A DNA stretch of 15,732 nucleotides from Bacteroidales bacterium (GCA_029932445.1 JAOZQB010000053.1:1-15732), one strand, 5' to 3'; numbered from the stretch's first letter, positions 1-6,991 are shown. Notes: a model not told the origin generated them from the letters alone. Made by a program: numbers and translations.

Positions 1-55
1 TTATTTCAACTCTAACACAACACTTTTTCAAGTACCTGATATGCTATTTTTAAAA

Positions 56-1045
56 CTAACTGTTTAAAGCACGCCAAATCACATCTTTCAATTCAACTAA
101 TCCCTTTTGAGTTACCGATGAAATAAACACATGCGGAATATTCGGCAAATCTTTTTCCATTTCTTCAATCAATTCCTCATCGGCTAAATCGGATTTTGTA
201 ACAGCAAGAATACGTTCTTTATCAAGCAATTCAGGATTATATTCTTTTAATTCATTAAGTAAAACATGATATTCTTCTTTAATATCATTTGTATCTGCCG
301 GAACCATAAAAAGTAAAACGGCATTTCGTTCAATATGTCGTAAAAAACGCAATCCCAACCCTCTGCCTTCCGAAGCACCTTCAATAATACCCGGAATATC
401 CGCTACCACAAATGATTGATTATCACGATATTCCACCATGCCCAAATTAGGTGCTAAAGTTGTGAATTCATAATTTGCAATTTTCGGCTTTGCAGCAGAA
501 ATCACCGATAATAAAGTAGATTTTCCTGCATTCGGGAAACCGACCAAACCCACATCCGCTAAAACTTTCAGCTCTAAAATAATCCATGATTCTTCCCCAT
601 CTTCGCCGGGTTGCGCATAACGCGGAGTTTGATTTACGGATGATTTAAAATTCGTATTACCCAAACCGCCTCTGCCGCCTTGCATCAATATTTGCTCTTC
701 ATCGTGTTCGGTAATTTCAAATAATACATCACCGGTTTCAGCATCTTTTGCCACTGTTCCGAGCGGTATTTCCAGAATTATATCTTCCCCTTCGGCACCA
801 AATCTGTTATTAGCCGTTCCGTGTTCGCCGCTTTTGGCTTTCACATGTTTTTGATACTTCAAATGAAGCAAAGTAAATCGATGTCTGTTGCCTTTCAGAA
901 TAATATGACCGCCTCTGCCGCCGTCACCACCGTCAGGGCCGCCTTTAACCGTTCGATTATCCCGATGAAAATGAACCGATCCGGGACCGCCTTTTCCTGA
1001 TGCACAATATATTTTAACGTAATCTATAAAATTTGCTTCCGCCAT
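56..1045 (-). CDS. obgE: GTPase Obg (ribosome assembly / stress GTPase)
   Basis: Obg-family GTPase of 329 residues; the family binds the large ribosomal subunit and acts in late 50S assembly and the stringent response. The N-terminal Obg fold (about 1-158) shows its glycine-rich stretches around residues 34-46 and 123-128. The G domain follows: P-loop GFPNAGKS at 169-176, switch region TTLAPNLG at 195-202, DIPG at 216-219, TKSD at 283-286 in place of the usual NKxD, and SS at 309-310. The protein ends soon after the G domain, so the C-terminal OCT domain of Gram-positive Obg is absent; such short forms are common in Gram-negatives. The ATG at 1045 has no Shine-Dalgarno sequence, and the stop is TAG at 56-58. 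The 55 bases beyond the stop contain no recognisable gene or terminator. Confidence 0.97.
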   Translation of the reverse strand: MAEANFIDYVKIYCASGKGGPGSVHFHRDNRTVKGGPDGGDGGRGGHIILKGNRHRFTLLHLKYQKHVKAKSGEHGTANNRFGAEGEDIILEIPLGTVAKDAETGDVLFEITEHDEEQILMQGGRGGLGNTNFKSSVNQTPRYAQPGEDGEESWIILELKVLADVGLVGFPNAGKSTLLSVISAAKPKIANYEFTTLAPNLGMVEYRDNQSFVVADIPGIIEGASEGRGLGLRFLRHIERNAVLLFMVPADTNDIKEEYHVLLNELKEYNPELLDKERILAVTKSDLADEELIEEMEKDLPNIPHVFISSVTQKGLVELKDVIWRALNS

Positions 1046-1068
1046 AAAATTTCATTTTTAAGAAGATG

Positions 1069-1099
1069 CAAAAATACGAAGTATTTATCGGAATGCAAC
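1069..1099 (-). promoter_or_regulatory. Candidate Bacteroidota promoter of obgE
   Basis: Read on the minus strand, GTTG (1096-1099) is followed after 19 bp by TATTTTTG (1069-1076). The latter matches the Bacteroidota -7 consensus TAnnTTTG fully, and the former matches the -33 TTTG in three of four bases. It lies 24 bp upstream of the obgE start, giving a short untranslated leader. This is a motif match only. Confidence 0.5.
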
Positions 1100-1260
1100 T
1101 TTTGATTTCAGATATGCTTTAACTCCGTTATTTTTTATAATTTCGTAAACGGAAAATAACCTTTTTTAAAGGTATCAGAAATAATTGTTATCCTTTTAAT
1201 TCAAAACATGTAAAATACGAAAAAAACATTTATTATATTGCTGTATATAAATCGGTTATA

Positions 1261-1352
1261 AAGGACTGAAGTCCTTGATAGTAGTGAGTTTATTTTAACC
1301 CCCGACTTAAGTCGGGGGCTGAAACAACCACAAACATTAGGGTTTTAACCCT
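1261..1352. repeat. Cluster of three perfect hairpins, REP-like
   Basis: The 379-base gap between obgE and the lipase gene contains three separate perfect inverted repeats in under 100 bp. They are AAGGAC/GTCCTT with a 4-nt loop (1261-1276), a 20-bp perfect palindrome CCCCCGACTTAAGTCGGGGG (1299-1318), and AGGGTT/AACCCT with a 2-nt loop (1339-1352). The middle one is related to a second copy at 7787-7806. Clusters of short GC-capped palindromes in AT-rich intergenic DNA resemble REP/BIME elements mobilised by RAYT (Y1) transposases; no such transposase is in the window. One of the hairpins could also act as a terminator, but none has a clear T-tract. Apart from the obgE promoter, nothing else was recognised in the gap. 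Confidence 0.6.
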
Positions 1353-1424
1353 TTAATAATTTTTTAATCGAACAACAATAATCAAAAGTTATTAAAATAC
1401 TTAATTCAAAAAAATAAAACAACC

Positions 1425-2171
1425 ATGAAATATAAAACCGGATTGGTATTAAGCGGCGGCGGATCCCGCGGATTTGCCCACCTCGGAGTTGTCAAAGCTT
1501 TAGCGGAAAAAGGTATTAAACCGGATATTATTTCCGGAACCAGTGCCGGTGCCGTTGCCGGTTCGTTGATTGCCGACGGTCACAGTCCGGAAGAAATTTT
1601 TAAGCAACAAACAAGTAAACGCTTTTTAGCTTACACAAATTTCAATTATTTTAAAAAAGGACTTTTAAATTTTAAAAATTTAAGAGCCGTATTAAAAAAA
1701 ACTTATACCGTAAAAAATATTGAAGATTTGCAAATTCCGTTTTATGCCTGTGCGGCAAATCTCAATGAAGGCAAAGCCGAATATTTTAACTCCGGAAATT
1801 TGATTGATGTTGTTACGGCTTCGGCATCTGTTCCCTTTCTTTTTAAACCGGTTGAAATTAACGGTATTACATATACCGACGGCGGATTAATTGATAATCT
1901 GCCGATTAAACCTTTGCTCGGACAATGCGAAAAGATTATTTGCGTGAATCTTATTCATTTAAAATACAAACAAGAATTTAGAAAAACCAAGCAAATTTTC
2001 GGACGCATCTTTGATGTGTTAACCTACCACAACCAAAAAACCTATATTTCCGAATGTGATATATTAATAGAACCGCCGGACATTTATGCCCAACCCTATT
2101 TCAGCAATAAAAATGCCCGGAAAGTTTTTGAAATCGGTTATGATTATGTGATGAAGGCGGAAGATATATAA
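1425..2171 (+). CDS. Patatin-like phospholipase (RssA/YlbK-type)
   Basis: Serine lipid hydrolase of the patatin family, 248 residues, the usual size for compact bacterial members. The oxyanion-hole loop GGGSRG is at residues 11-16. The nucleophile elbow GTSAG is at 38-42 (Ser40), and the second dyad residue lies in DGG at 152-154 (Asp152). All catalytic elements are intact, so an active acyl-hydrolase is expected. No signal peptide or transmembrane segment is visible, which suggests a cytoplasmic or peripherally membrane-bound enzyme; the substrate cannot be read from the sequence. The ATG at 1425 has an A-rich upstream and no Shine-Dalgarno. The gene stands alone on the plus strand and converges with the NYN gene, with a 19-bp gap and no strong terminator between them. 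Confidence 0.92.
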   Translation: MKYKTGLVLSGGGSRGFAHLGVVKALAEKGIKPDIISGTSAGAVAGSLIADGHSPEEIFKQQTSKRFLAYTNFNYFKKGLLNFKNLRAVLKKTYTVKNIEDLQIPFYACAANLNEGKAEYFNSGNLIDVVTASASVPFLFKPVEINGITYTDGGLIDNLPIKPLLGQCEKIICVNLIHLKYKQEFRKTKQIFGRIFDVLTYHNQKTYISECDILIEPPDIYAQPYFSNKNARKVFEIGYDYVMKAEDI

Positions 2172-2190
2172 CGATTTGCTAAAAAGCATT

Positions 2191-2952
2191 TTATTTCTTT
2201 TTTGGGGTTTTCGGATGTTTTTCTTTATTCTTTACAAAAATCAATTTGTATTTACTTTTAGGGGTTACTCGTTGTTCCAGCTCAAAACTTCCGATTGACT
2301 TAATTAATGGTGTCAGTTTTTCAAATCCGTAATTCCGAGAATCAAAATTAGCTTGCTTTTTTTGCAACAAACTTCCTACATCTCCGAGGAAAGCCCAACC
2401 ATCTTCGTCAGAAAGATCCGATATTGTTGTTTTAATTAAATTAATTTCCTTTTGAGATATTTTATCTACATTGGTTTTAGCCAATTCTTGGGTATCATCA
2501 TTTTTCTTTTCAGCTTGATTTTTCAGAATTTCTATATAAATGAACTTATCACAAGCAACAATAAACGGATTTGGGGTTTTCTTTTCTCCGATTCCGATTA
2601 CTTTCATTCCGGCTTCTCTTAATCGTGTCGCTAATCGCGTAAAATCGCTGTCGCTTGAAACTAAACAGAACCCGTTGACTTTGCCGCTGTAAAGGATGTC
2701 CATTGCGTCTATAATCATTGCAGAGTCGGTCGCATTTTTGCCGGTCGTATATCCGTATTGTTGAATAGGCGTAATTGCATTTTCCAACAATAGGTTTTTC
2801 CATTTTGTCAGATTAGGTTTCGTCCAATCGCCGTAAATTCTCTTAATGGTCGGATTTCCGTACTTTGCAATTTCTTCCGTCATTTCTTTTACATAAGCAG
2901 ACGGAATATTATCACCGTCGATAAGTACGGCTATGTTAATATTCGTATTCAT
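2191..2952 (-). CDS. NYN-domain (PIN-like) RNase with C-terminal OST-HTH/LOTUS domain
   Basis: Predicted RNase-fold protein of 253 residues. The N-terminal NYN domain (about 5-142) carries the expected acidic residues: LIDGDN at 10-15 (Asp12, Asp14), ATDSAMIIDAMD at 74-85 (Asp76) and SSDSDF at 99-104 (Asp101, Asp103). A polar, charged linker (about 145-166) leads to a region at 167-240 containing GWAFLGDVGSLL and NYGFEKLTPLI, which fits the OST-HTH/LOTUS fold. The protein ends in a basic tail (KNKEKHPKTPKKK). NYN proteins are metal-dependent nucleases by family, and LOTUS domains bind RNA, so an RNA-processing or decay role is inferred. The target is unknown. The ATG at 2952 lacks a Shine-Dalgarno. 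The gene appears monocistronic. Confidence 0.88.
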   Translation of the reverse strand: MNTNINIAVLIDGDNIPSAYVKEMTEEIAKYGNPTIKRIYGDWTKPNLTKWKNLLLENAITPIQQYGYTTGKNATDSAMIIDAMDILYSGKVNGFCLVSSDSDFTRLATRLREAGMKVIGIGEKKTPNPFIVACDKFIYIEILKNQAEKKNDDTQELAKTNVDKISQKEINLIKTTISDLSDEDGWAFLGDVGSLLQKKQANFDSRNYGFEKLTPLIKSIGSFELEQRVTPKSKYKLIFVKNKEKHPKTPKKK

Positions 2953-3252
2953 ATTTTAAGTTTTAATGCTGTATTTTAATTGCTTACGATTGACTATACT
3001 ATGTTTAATAAAATTCACGTTTTTATATGCCTGATTTACAAATTTGTTTTTTACAAATATATTAAAAAATAATACACTCCTTAATATACAAAGAAGGACG
3101 GAGGCAAAGACATCCGCCGAACGGTGTACAACCTATGGCGAACTGATAATTCTAAAGAATACCCGCTTACTTAGGATTATTAATTTAAAAAAAAAGCCTG
3201 TCAAATCTGATAGGCTTTATACGATACAAAAAGGTCAAAAAGTAATATTATA
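2953..3252. other. 300-bp intergenic stretch with a GC-richer islet, no gene supported
   Basis: Between the NYN and cold-shock genes lies mostly AT-rich DNA, interrupted at about 3095-3150 by a noticeably GC-richer patch. That patch contains an imperfect 26-bp palindrome (3116-3141, about 18 of 26 positions symmetric, ends CGCC/GGCG). Small open frames cross it on both strands, but none resembles a protein and none has start-site support. The stretch ends with the cold-shock gene's terminator. The patch may be a repeat or a decayed fragment; I cannot identify it. Confidence 0.35.
3187..3217 (-). terminator. Rho-independent terminator of the cold-shock gene
   Basis: A 10-bp stem (3194-3203 with 3208-3217, one G-T wobble, 4-nt loop AATC, core GCCT/AGGC) is followed on the minus strand by nine T residues (3187-3195). 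It sits 36 bp past the cold-shock stop codon. Confidence 0.85.
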
Positions 3253-3444
3253 TTATTCTGCTTTGACATTTATTGCGTTCAATCCTTTTGGACTTTCTTC
3301 TACATCATAGCTTACTTTGTCTCCTTCATTTATCTCATCAATTAATCCGTTTTGATGTACAAATACATCTTTACCGCCATCATCAGGTGTGATGAATCCA
3401 AACCCTTTAGATCTGTTAAAAAATTTTACTGTTCCGTTACTCAT
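3253..3444 (-). CDS. Cold-shock protein (CspA family)
   Basis: Single cold-shock domain of 63 residues, an OB-fold that binds single-stranded RNA or DNA and melts RNA structure. RNP1 is seen as KGFGFI (13-18) and RNP2 as DVFVH (26-30). The N-terminal GTVKFFN and the C-terminal KGLNAINVKAE are typical. The length matches the family, and nothing is missing. The ATG at 3444 is preceded by an AT-rich leader of about 20-25 nt if the promoter at 3473-3480 is right, so there is no long CspA-type cold-sensing leader. The gene is monocistronic with its own terminator. It may be constitutive or growth-phase dependent rather than cold induced; the sequence does not decide this. Confidence 0.96.
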   Translation of the reverse strand: MSNGTVKFFNRSKGFGFITPDDGGKDVFVHQNGLIDEINEGDKVSYDVEESPKGLNAINVKAE

Positions 3445-3472
3445 AATTATTGTTTTTAATTTAAATAAAATG

Positions 3473-3480
3473 CAAAGTTA
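3473..3480 (-). promoter_or_regulatory. Candidate -7 box of the cold-shock gene
   Basis: On the minus strand TAACTTTG matches the Bacteroidota -7 consensus TAnnTTTG fully, 28 bp upstream of the ATG. No good TTTG is found 19-21 bp further upstream, so the promoter call rests on one box. Confidence 0.45.
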
Positions 3481-3597
3481 GTATTAAATTTTTCATCTGA
3501 TTGATTTATGCATCATTATTTTTTTTTTGCACATAACAATATAGTAAAAACACTGTTTTCCGTACAATAATAATTTAATTTCAGACCTTTCCTTTTT

Positions 3598-3623
3598 ATG
3601 ATGGCAAATGATGGCAATATGGC
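3598..3623. repeat. Short tandem repeat
   Basis: ATGATGGCAA occurs twice head to tail (3598-3607, 3608-3617), followed by a partial third unit TATGGC (3618-3623). It lies in the 252-bp gap between the cold-shock and oxidoreductase genes. No function is evident. Confidence 0.6.
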
Positions 3624-3696
3624 ATAAACAGGCTTAGTCAACTTTGGTTTATTACAATCAGGTCTTTTATTTTTTATCATAATTTTAAAGCAACAA

Positions 3697-5061
3697 CTAT
3701 TTATTCAACGATTGAATTTTAGAAATGGCAATTTCTGCGGCTTTAATAAATACCGGCATAGTCGGAGCAGATGTCAGCAAAGGATGCGTTCCAATTTGAA
3801 GTGAAATAAGTTCGTATACCGTGAGTTCATTTTGGATAGCAAGCCCAAGAGTATTTATTATTTCACCCGAAGATTTTCCGCCCCAAATTTCCGCACCTAA
3901 AATAGAACCGTCTGAAGGGCTAACATATAATTTTGCCGTTAATAATGATGAATCTTTTATTGCTCCGGGATGCCGATCAGGAGCGCTAAATTGAGCAGTA
4001 ATAAATTGGATATTGGACGTTATCGCACTTTTTTCATTTAAACCTACCGAAGCCATTGACAATCCGTTTATTTCAGTAGAAAAGATACCTATAGTGCCCA
4101 TAAAACTGTTTTTTATTGTTACGCCGTAAAGATTATAACCTAATACTCGTGCTTCGGCAGTAGCTGTAGAAGCTAACATAATATTATCACTCCTTCCGGT
4201 TAAAAAGCCTATTGTTTGTGAGCAATCTCCTACAGCGTAAATATCTTTTTCTACTGAACGCCCATAGTTATCAACATGTATAGCGCCCATTTCGTTTAAC
4301 TGCAATCCCGCATTTTTAGCAAGTTCGGTATTGGGTTTATAGCCCACAGAAAAGATTACAACATCTGTTTTAATTTCCTTGTTATTATTTAATTGAACAG
4401 CCGTAACACAGCCATCTTTCCCAATAACTTTTTCAACCAAAGTGGAAGTATAAACATTCACGTTTGCTTTTTTGAGTTGTTCTGTTGCTATTATACTTAA
4501 ATCATACGAAAGAGCTTTTGAGAAACAAAATTTTTCAATTTCAATTAAACTGACTTTTTTATCTGTATTTTTTGCTAATTGCTCCGCAACTTCTGCACCT
4601 ATAAAACCACCACCGACAACAACAATGTTTTTTTTGTCTTTAAGCGTGTTAATTAAATTCTCAATATATTCAAAATCCTTTTTGATATAAAACACATTTT
4701 TTAAATCAAAGCCCGGAATAAAATCAGCAATTACATCCTTAGAACCTGTTGCAAATACAAGTTTATCGAACATAACCGTATCGCCCGACTGTGTTCCAAG
4801 TTTTTTCTGTTTAACATCAACATCAATCACAAGGTCCGTCATAACTTCACCGCCCAAGTCAATAAATCCTTTGGGACCCATGGCATTTTGGCTTACTGAG
4901 TCCAGGTCGTGAAAAACATAAGGAATGCCACACGGAACCAAACCTTTTTCATTTTCCTGAATCATTAATATTGATTTGTCGGGAAACTGTTTTTTTGCAA
5001 TTATTCCTGTTACGATACCGGCAGGACCTGCTCCAATGATTATTACATCATATTTTTTCAT
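3697..5061 (-). CDS. FAD/NAD(P)-dependent class III disulfide-type oxidoreductase (NADH oxidase / CoA-disulfide reductase-like)
   Basis: Flavoprotein of 454 residues with the domain order of group 3 flavoprotein disulfide reductases. The FAD-binding Rossmann motif GAGPAG is at 10-15. A single redox cysteine lies in VPCGIPYV (Cys44), where NADH oxidase, NADH peroxidase and CoA-disulfide reductase carry theirs. The second Rossmann motif for NAD(P)H is GGGFIGAE (150-157), and the second FAD contact is YAVGDC (275-280). A dimerisation domain follows from about 320. The retained Cys44 supports a thiol or peroxide/oxygen-reducing enzyme, but the substrate cannot be chosen from sequence. There is no rhodanese domain. 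A clear Shine-Dalgarno AAAGGAG (5069-5075) precedes the ATG, unusual for this genome. With the attC-like site just upstream, this makes lateral acquisition plausible. Confidence 0.88.
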   Translation of the reverse strand: MKKYDVIIIGAGPAGIVTGIIAKKQFPDKSILMIQENEKGLVPCGIPYVFHDLDSVSQNAMGPKGFIDLGGEVMTDLVIDVDVKQKKLGTQSGDTVMFDKLVFATGSKDVIADFIPGFDLKNVFYIKKDFEYIENLINTLKDKKNIVVVGGGFIGAEVAEQLAKNTDKKVSLIEIEKFCFSKALSYDLSIIATEQLKKANVNVYTSTLVEKVIGKDGCVTAVQLNNNKEIKTDVVIFSVGYKPNTELAKNAGLQLNEMGAIHVDNYGRSVEKDIYAVGDCSQTIGFLTGRSDNIMLASTATAEARVLGYNLYGVTIKNSFMGTIGIFSTEINGLSMASVGLNEKSAITSNIQFITAQFSAPDRHPGAIKDSSLLTAKLYVSPSDGSILGAEIWGGKSSGEIINTLGLAIQNELTVYELISLQIGTHPLLTSAPTMPVFIKAAEIAISKIQSLNK

Positions 5062-5118
5062 TTTATTTCTCCTTTAAATTGTGATTACTCTATTTATTTA
5101 AGCAATTTTTTTTATGTT

Positions 5119-5251
5119 GGGTAACGTGTTGCAAATATGGCCCGTAGCCGTTTGTTTGCAGGGTTTTTGTTGATTACTTGTATGTTAATATTTCTTCTCA
5201 TTTTTCTAAAAATGTACTAACCGGCTATGGGGTATGATTTGCTGTTATGCC
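5119..5251 (-). repeat. attC-like imperfect palindrome 1, after the toxin gene
   Basis: On the minus strand the element opens with GGCATAAC (5244-5251), 8 nt after the toxin stop codon, and closes with GTTACCC (5119-5125). Inside are long complementary arms, 5222-5242 and 5131-5150, sharing GCAAAT, AT, CCC and TAGCCG with wobble pairs and one bulged base, around a loop of about 70 nt. Imperfect arms with extrahelical bases, short unpaired spacers and AAC/GTT outer ends are the layout of integron attC sites. Total length is 133 bp, within the attC range. The core GTTACCC/GGCATAAC does not satisfy GTTRRRY exactly. I infer an attC-like recombination site; the inverted repeat itself is directly seen. 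Confidence 0.6.
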
Positions 5252-5259
5252 GTCGTGCT

Positions 5260-5607
5260 TTATTCTAAATCTAGTACTATTCGCAAATTTTCTGAAACAA
5301 TTTCACTTAAATCTTTTGGCAATTTTCCTGTTCTTTTTACAAGCCTGTTGTTGTCAATTGCTCTCACTTGGTCAATCATTATGTCACAGTCCTGATGTAA
5401 ATTAGCAATTCCTTTTTTTAGATGTACTCTTAAAATCTCAGAGTCCTTTTTTACATTAGTGGTGATTGGACAAATAATTGTTGATGGATGTTTAATTTTA
5501 TTCAATAGGTTTGTTTGGACTGCTAAAACAGGTCTTGTTTTTCCTGGTTCTGTACCAATCTTTGGGTTCAAGTCTGCTATCCAAACTTCAAATTGTTTAA
5601 TCGACAT
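5260..5607 (-). CDS. mazF: MazF/PemK-family endoribonuclease toxin
   Basis: Toxin of a type II toxin-antitoxin pair; family members are ribosome-independent endoribonucleases that cut mRNA at short motifs. The sequence shows FEVWIADLNP near the N-terminus, the conserved GTEPGKTRPVLAVQ and then IICPITTN, all typical of MazF/PemK. Length is 115 residues from the ATG at 5607. An in-frame TTG at 5622 would add five residues, but the ATG has a strong Shine-Dalgarno AGGAGG (5613-5618) at good spacing and is preferred. The gene overlaps the antitoxin stop by 11 bp, so translation is probably coupled. An attC-like site begins 8 nt past the stop, making the pair look like one mobile cassette. Confidence 0.92.
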   Translation of the reverse strand: MSIKQFEVWIADLNPKIGTEPGKTRPVLAVQTNLLNKIKHPSTIICPITTNVKKDSEILRVHLKKGIANLHQDCDIMIDQVRAIDNNRLVKRTGKLPKDLSEIVSENLRIVLDLE

Positions 5608-5827
5608 AATCAACCTCCTCAAATTCTTTAAGTACTTTCATCGAATCATTTTTTACTAATTCGGATTCCGTTTTAAGTCTTTTCTCAAGCAATAATCGTC
5701 TTTGTAGTCTATTATAATATTCAATGGCCTCGTTAATATATCTGTTCCGAGGTTTTTTGATTCTTGAAAGAATTTTTTCGGTTTCTCCAAAAATCGAATC
5801 GTCAATCTTTAATGATACATTTTTCAT
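5597..5827 (-). CDS. Ribbon-helix-helix antitoxin of the MazF pair
   Basis: Small protein of 76 residues directly upstream of, and overlapping, the toxin gene. The N-terminus KNVSLKIDDSIFGETEKIL followed by RNRYINEAIEYYNRL is the beta strand plus two helices of a ribbon-helix-helix (Arc/MetJ) DNA-binding domain. The charged C-terminal half (about 45-76) is the expected toxin-neutralising segment. Such antitoxins bind their own promoter and repress the operon together with the toxin. Here a candidate operator overlaps the -7 box. It is not an AbrB-fold MazE; RHH antitoxins with MazF-fold toxins are a known combination. The start is ATG at 5827 without a convincing Shine-Dalgarno. Confidence 0.88.
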   Translation of the reverse strand: MKNVSLKIDDSIFGETEKILSRIKKPRNRYINEAIEYYNRLQRRLLLEKRLKTESELVKNDSMKVLKEFEEVDYVD

Positions 5828-5840
5828 GATTTCTGTATTT

Positions 5841-5879
5841 TATACCGCAAAGGTATATCAATAAAGTATATATTGCAAG
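5841..5879 (-). promoter_or_regulatory. Promoter and palindromic operator candidate of the toxin-antitoxin operon
   Basis: On the minus strand CTTG (5876-5879) is followed after 20 bp by TACCTTTG (5848-5855), a full match to TAnnTTTG. A perfect inverted repeat TATACC-5 nt-GGTATA (5841-5857) covers the -7 box, and GTATAT recurs 13 bp apart (5853-5858, 5866-5871). This is a natural site for autorepression by the RHH antitoxin. Motifs are seen; binding is inferred. Confidence 0.6.
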
Positions 5880-5907
5880 TATTCCTGAAATTTATTTTTT
5901 CGCATGC

Positions 5908-6104
5908 GGCATAACGATTGTATAAGAAAAGTACGGTATTGGTAACTTTAATACTTTCGAGTTGGTTCATAGCTAATTTAATTTTGAGTACAATTTAGTA
6001 AAATAATTTCTCTACGAGAAATTAAATTTGCGGAGTTTCAAATAAATGAACGCCAGTCGTTAAGCACGTTTTGCCGTATTTTTTTTATACGCTGTTGTTA
6101 TGCC
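5908..6104 (-). repeat. attC-like imperfect palindrome 2, between the secreted-protein gene and the toxin-antitoxin pair
   Basis: Outer ends are perfectly complementary: GGCATAAC on the minus strand at 6097-6104, 3 nt after the stop of the secreted-protein gene, and GTTATGCC at 5908-5915. Inner arms 6072-6090 and 5920-5938 pair over about 19 nt with G-T wobbles (TATAA and TACGG blocks), separated from the ends by unpaired spacers of 4-6 nt. A further small hairpin (6004-6024, 9-bp stem, 3-nt loop) sits in the loop. Total length is 197 bp, longer than a typical attC but with the same architecture as site 1. The toxin-antitoxin unit begins directly after this site. Confidence 0.6.
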
Positions 6105-6107
6105 TTG

Positions 6108-6956
6108 TTATTCTTTATACTCAATCTCTCTTATTATTTTATTTCGAATCGTATCATTAACAAATTCAACTCTTTCTGTCCAGTTATTTCTATCGTCAAA
6201 TTGATAATCATATATATGAGTTTCCATAGCGTTTCCATCGTATGCATAGTAGGTAACATCAATTCCCCAACCTGTTGCTCTCTTTTTCATCAAAGAGCTT
6301 GCTTTCAAAATATTAGAATTATTGTCAAAAATATTGGTTTGCACAACTGCTAAACTATCATTTCTATCATATGTATTAACAATCACTGTCGAATCATTTG
6401 GATATTGATATTTTGCAAATCCACTGTAATAACATCTTTGAGCAATTGTTTGCCAATCAAAATGCTTTGACTTGGAAACTTTTCCTTTTTTATAGTTAAT
6501 TTTCGTCTTTGTGAAAGTTCTTAATCCCGAAAGAGTTTTATGCTTTACAATTCCATTAAATCCACTTACAGATGTATATTGCAATCCATCATTAAAAATC
6601 CATGAAAAAGGTAGCAGTCTAATAAATCTTGTCTTTCCTTTTATTGAATCATTTTTGAAGTTGCTAATTTTAGAAATCTTTCCAAATCTATATTTAATAG
6701 TCATGCTTGTACTGTCAAATACAATCATGCTTAGTTTATTCTTTGAAAATCTAAGTTCATAACTTATTGAATCATTCTGATTGACCTTAATGGTTTCAAT
6801 TTCTTTACCAATTGGCGAATCAATGAAAAAATCCACAATGCTTATCGGATATAATCTATATTTTAAATTGTATCCATTCATTAAATCGTTATTGGTCTGA
6901 GACAATAAAATCTGACTGAAAAGTGTCAATATGCAAATTGTAAGAATTCTATTCAT
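6108..6956 (-). CDS. Secreted protein of unknown function in a cassette-like unit
   Basis: Protein of 282 residues that I do not recognise as a named family. It begins with a Sec signal peptide (basic start MNR, hydrophobic 4-18, then SQ), cleaved near residue 20, so export to the periplasm or outer membrane is likely. The mature part is rich in Asn, Lys, Tyr and Ser. Its C-terminal third has beta-rich segments such as YYAYDGN, IYDYQFDDRNNWTERVEF and IREIEY, resembling the Tyr-Asp/Asn-Trp repeats seen in some Bacteroidota exported proteins. There is no lipobox, metal site or enzymatic motif. The gene lies alone between attC-like sites 2 and 3 and has no Shine-Dalgarno. Size and context fit a single-gene integron cassette. 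Confidence 0.8.
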   Translation of the reverse strand: MNRILTICILTLFSQILLSQTNNDLMNGYNLKYRLYPISIVDFFIDSPIGKEIETIKVNQNDSISYELRFSKNKLSMIVFDSTSMTIKYRFGKISKISNFKNDSIKGKTRFIRLLPFSWIFNDGLQYTSVSGFNGIVKHKTLSGLRTFTKTKINYKKGKVSKSKHFDWQTIAQRCYYSGFAKYQYPNDSTVIVNTYDRNDSLAVVQTNIFDNNSNILKASSLMKKRATGWGIDVTYYAYDGNAMETHIYDYQFDDRNNWTERVEFVNDTIRNKIIREIEYKE

Positions 6957-6991
6957 TTTTCATGTATGTGCTATCGCTCGTTTAATTCTGA

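Noticed and set aside
1..55. End of a gene downstream of obgE on the minus strand
   Set aside because: The minus-strand frames are short, broken by stops and not recognisable.
3044..3310. Plus-strand open frame of 88 codons across the intergenic gap
   Set aside because: It runs antisense into the cold-shock gene and through its terminator, has no recognisable domain and low-complexity composition.
3598..3623. CRISPR-like direct repeats
   Set aside because: The two 10-bp units are adjacent with no spacer; it is a simple short tandem repeat.
3445..3696. A fourth attC-like site behind the oxidoreductase gene
   Set aside because: A site ending that unit should open with GGGTAAC soon after the stop codon at 3697; it is not there and no paired arms are visible, although GGCATAAAC occurs at 3621-3629.
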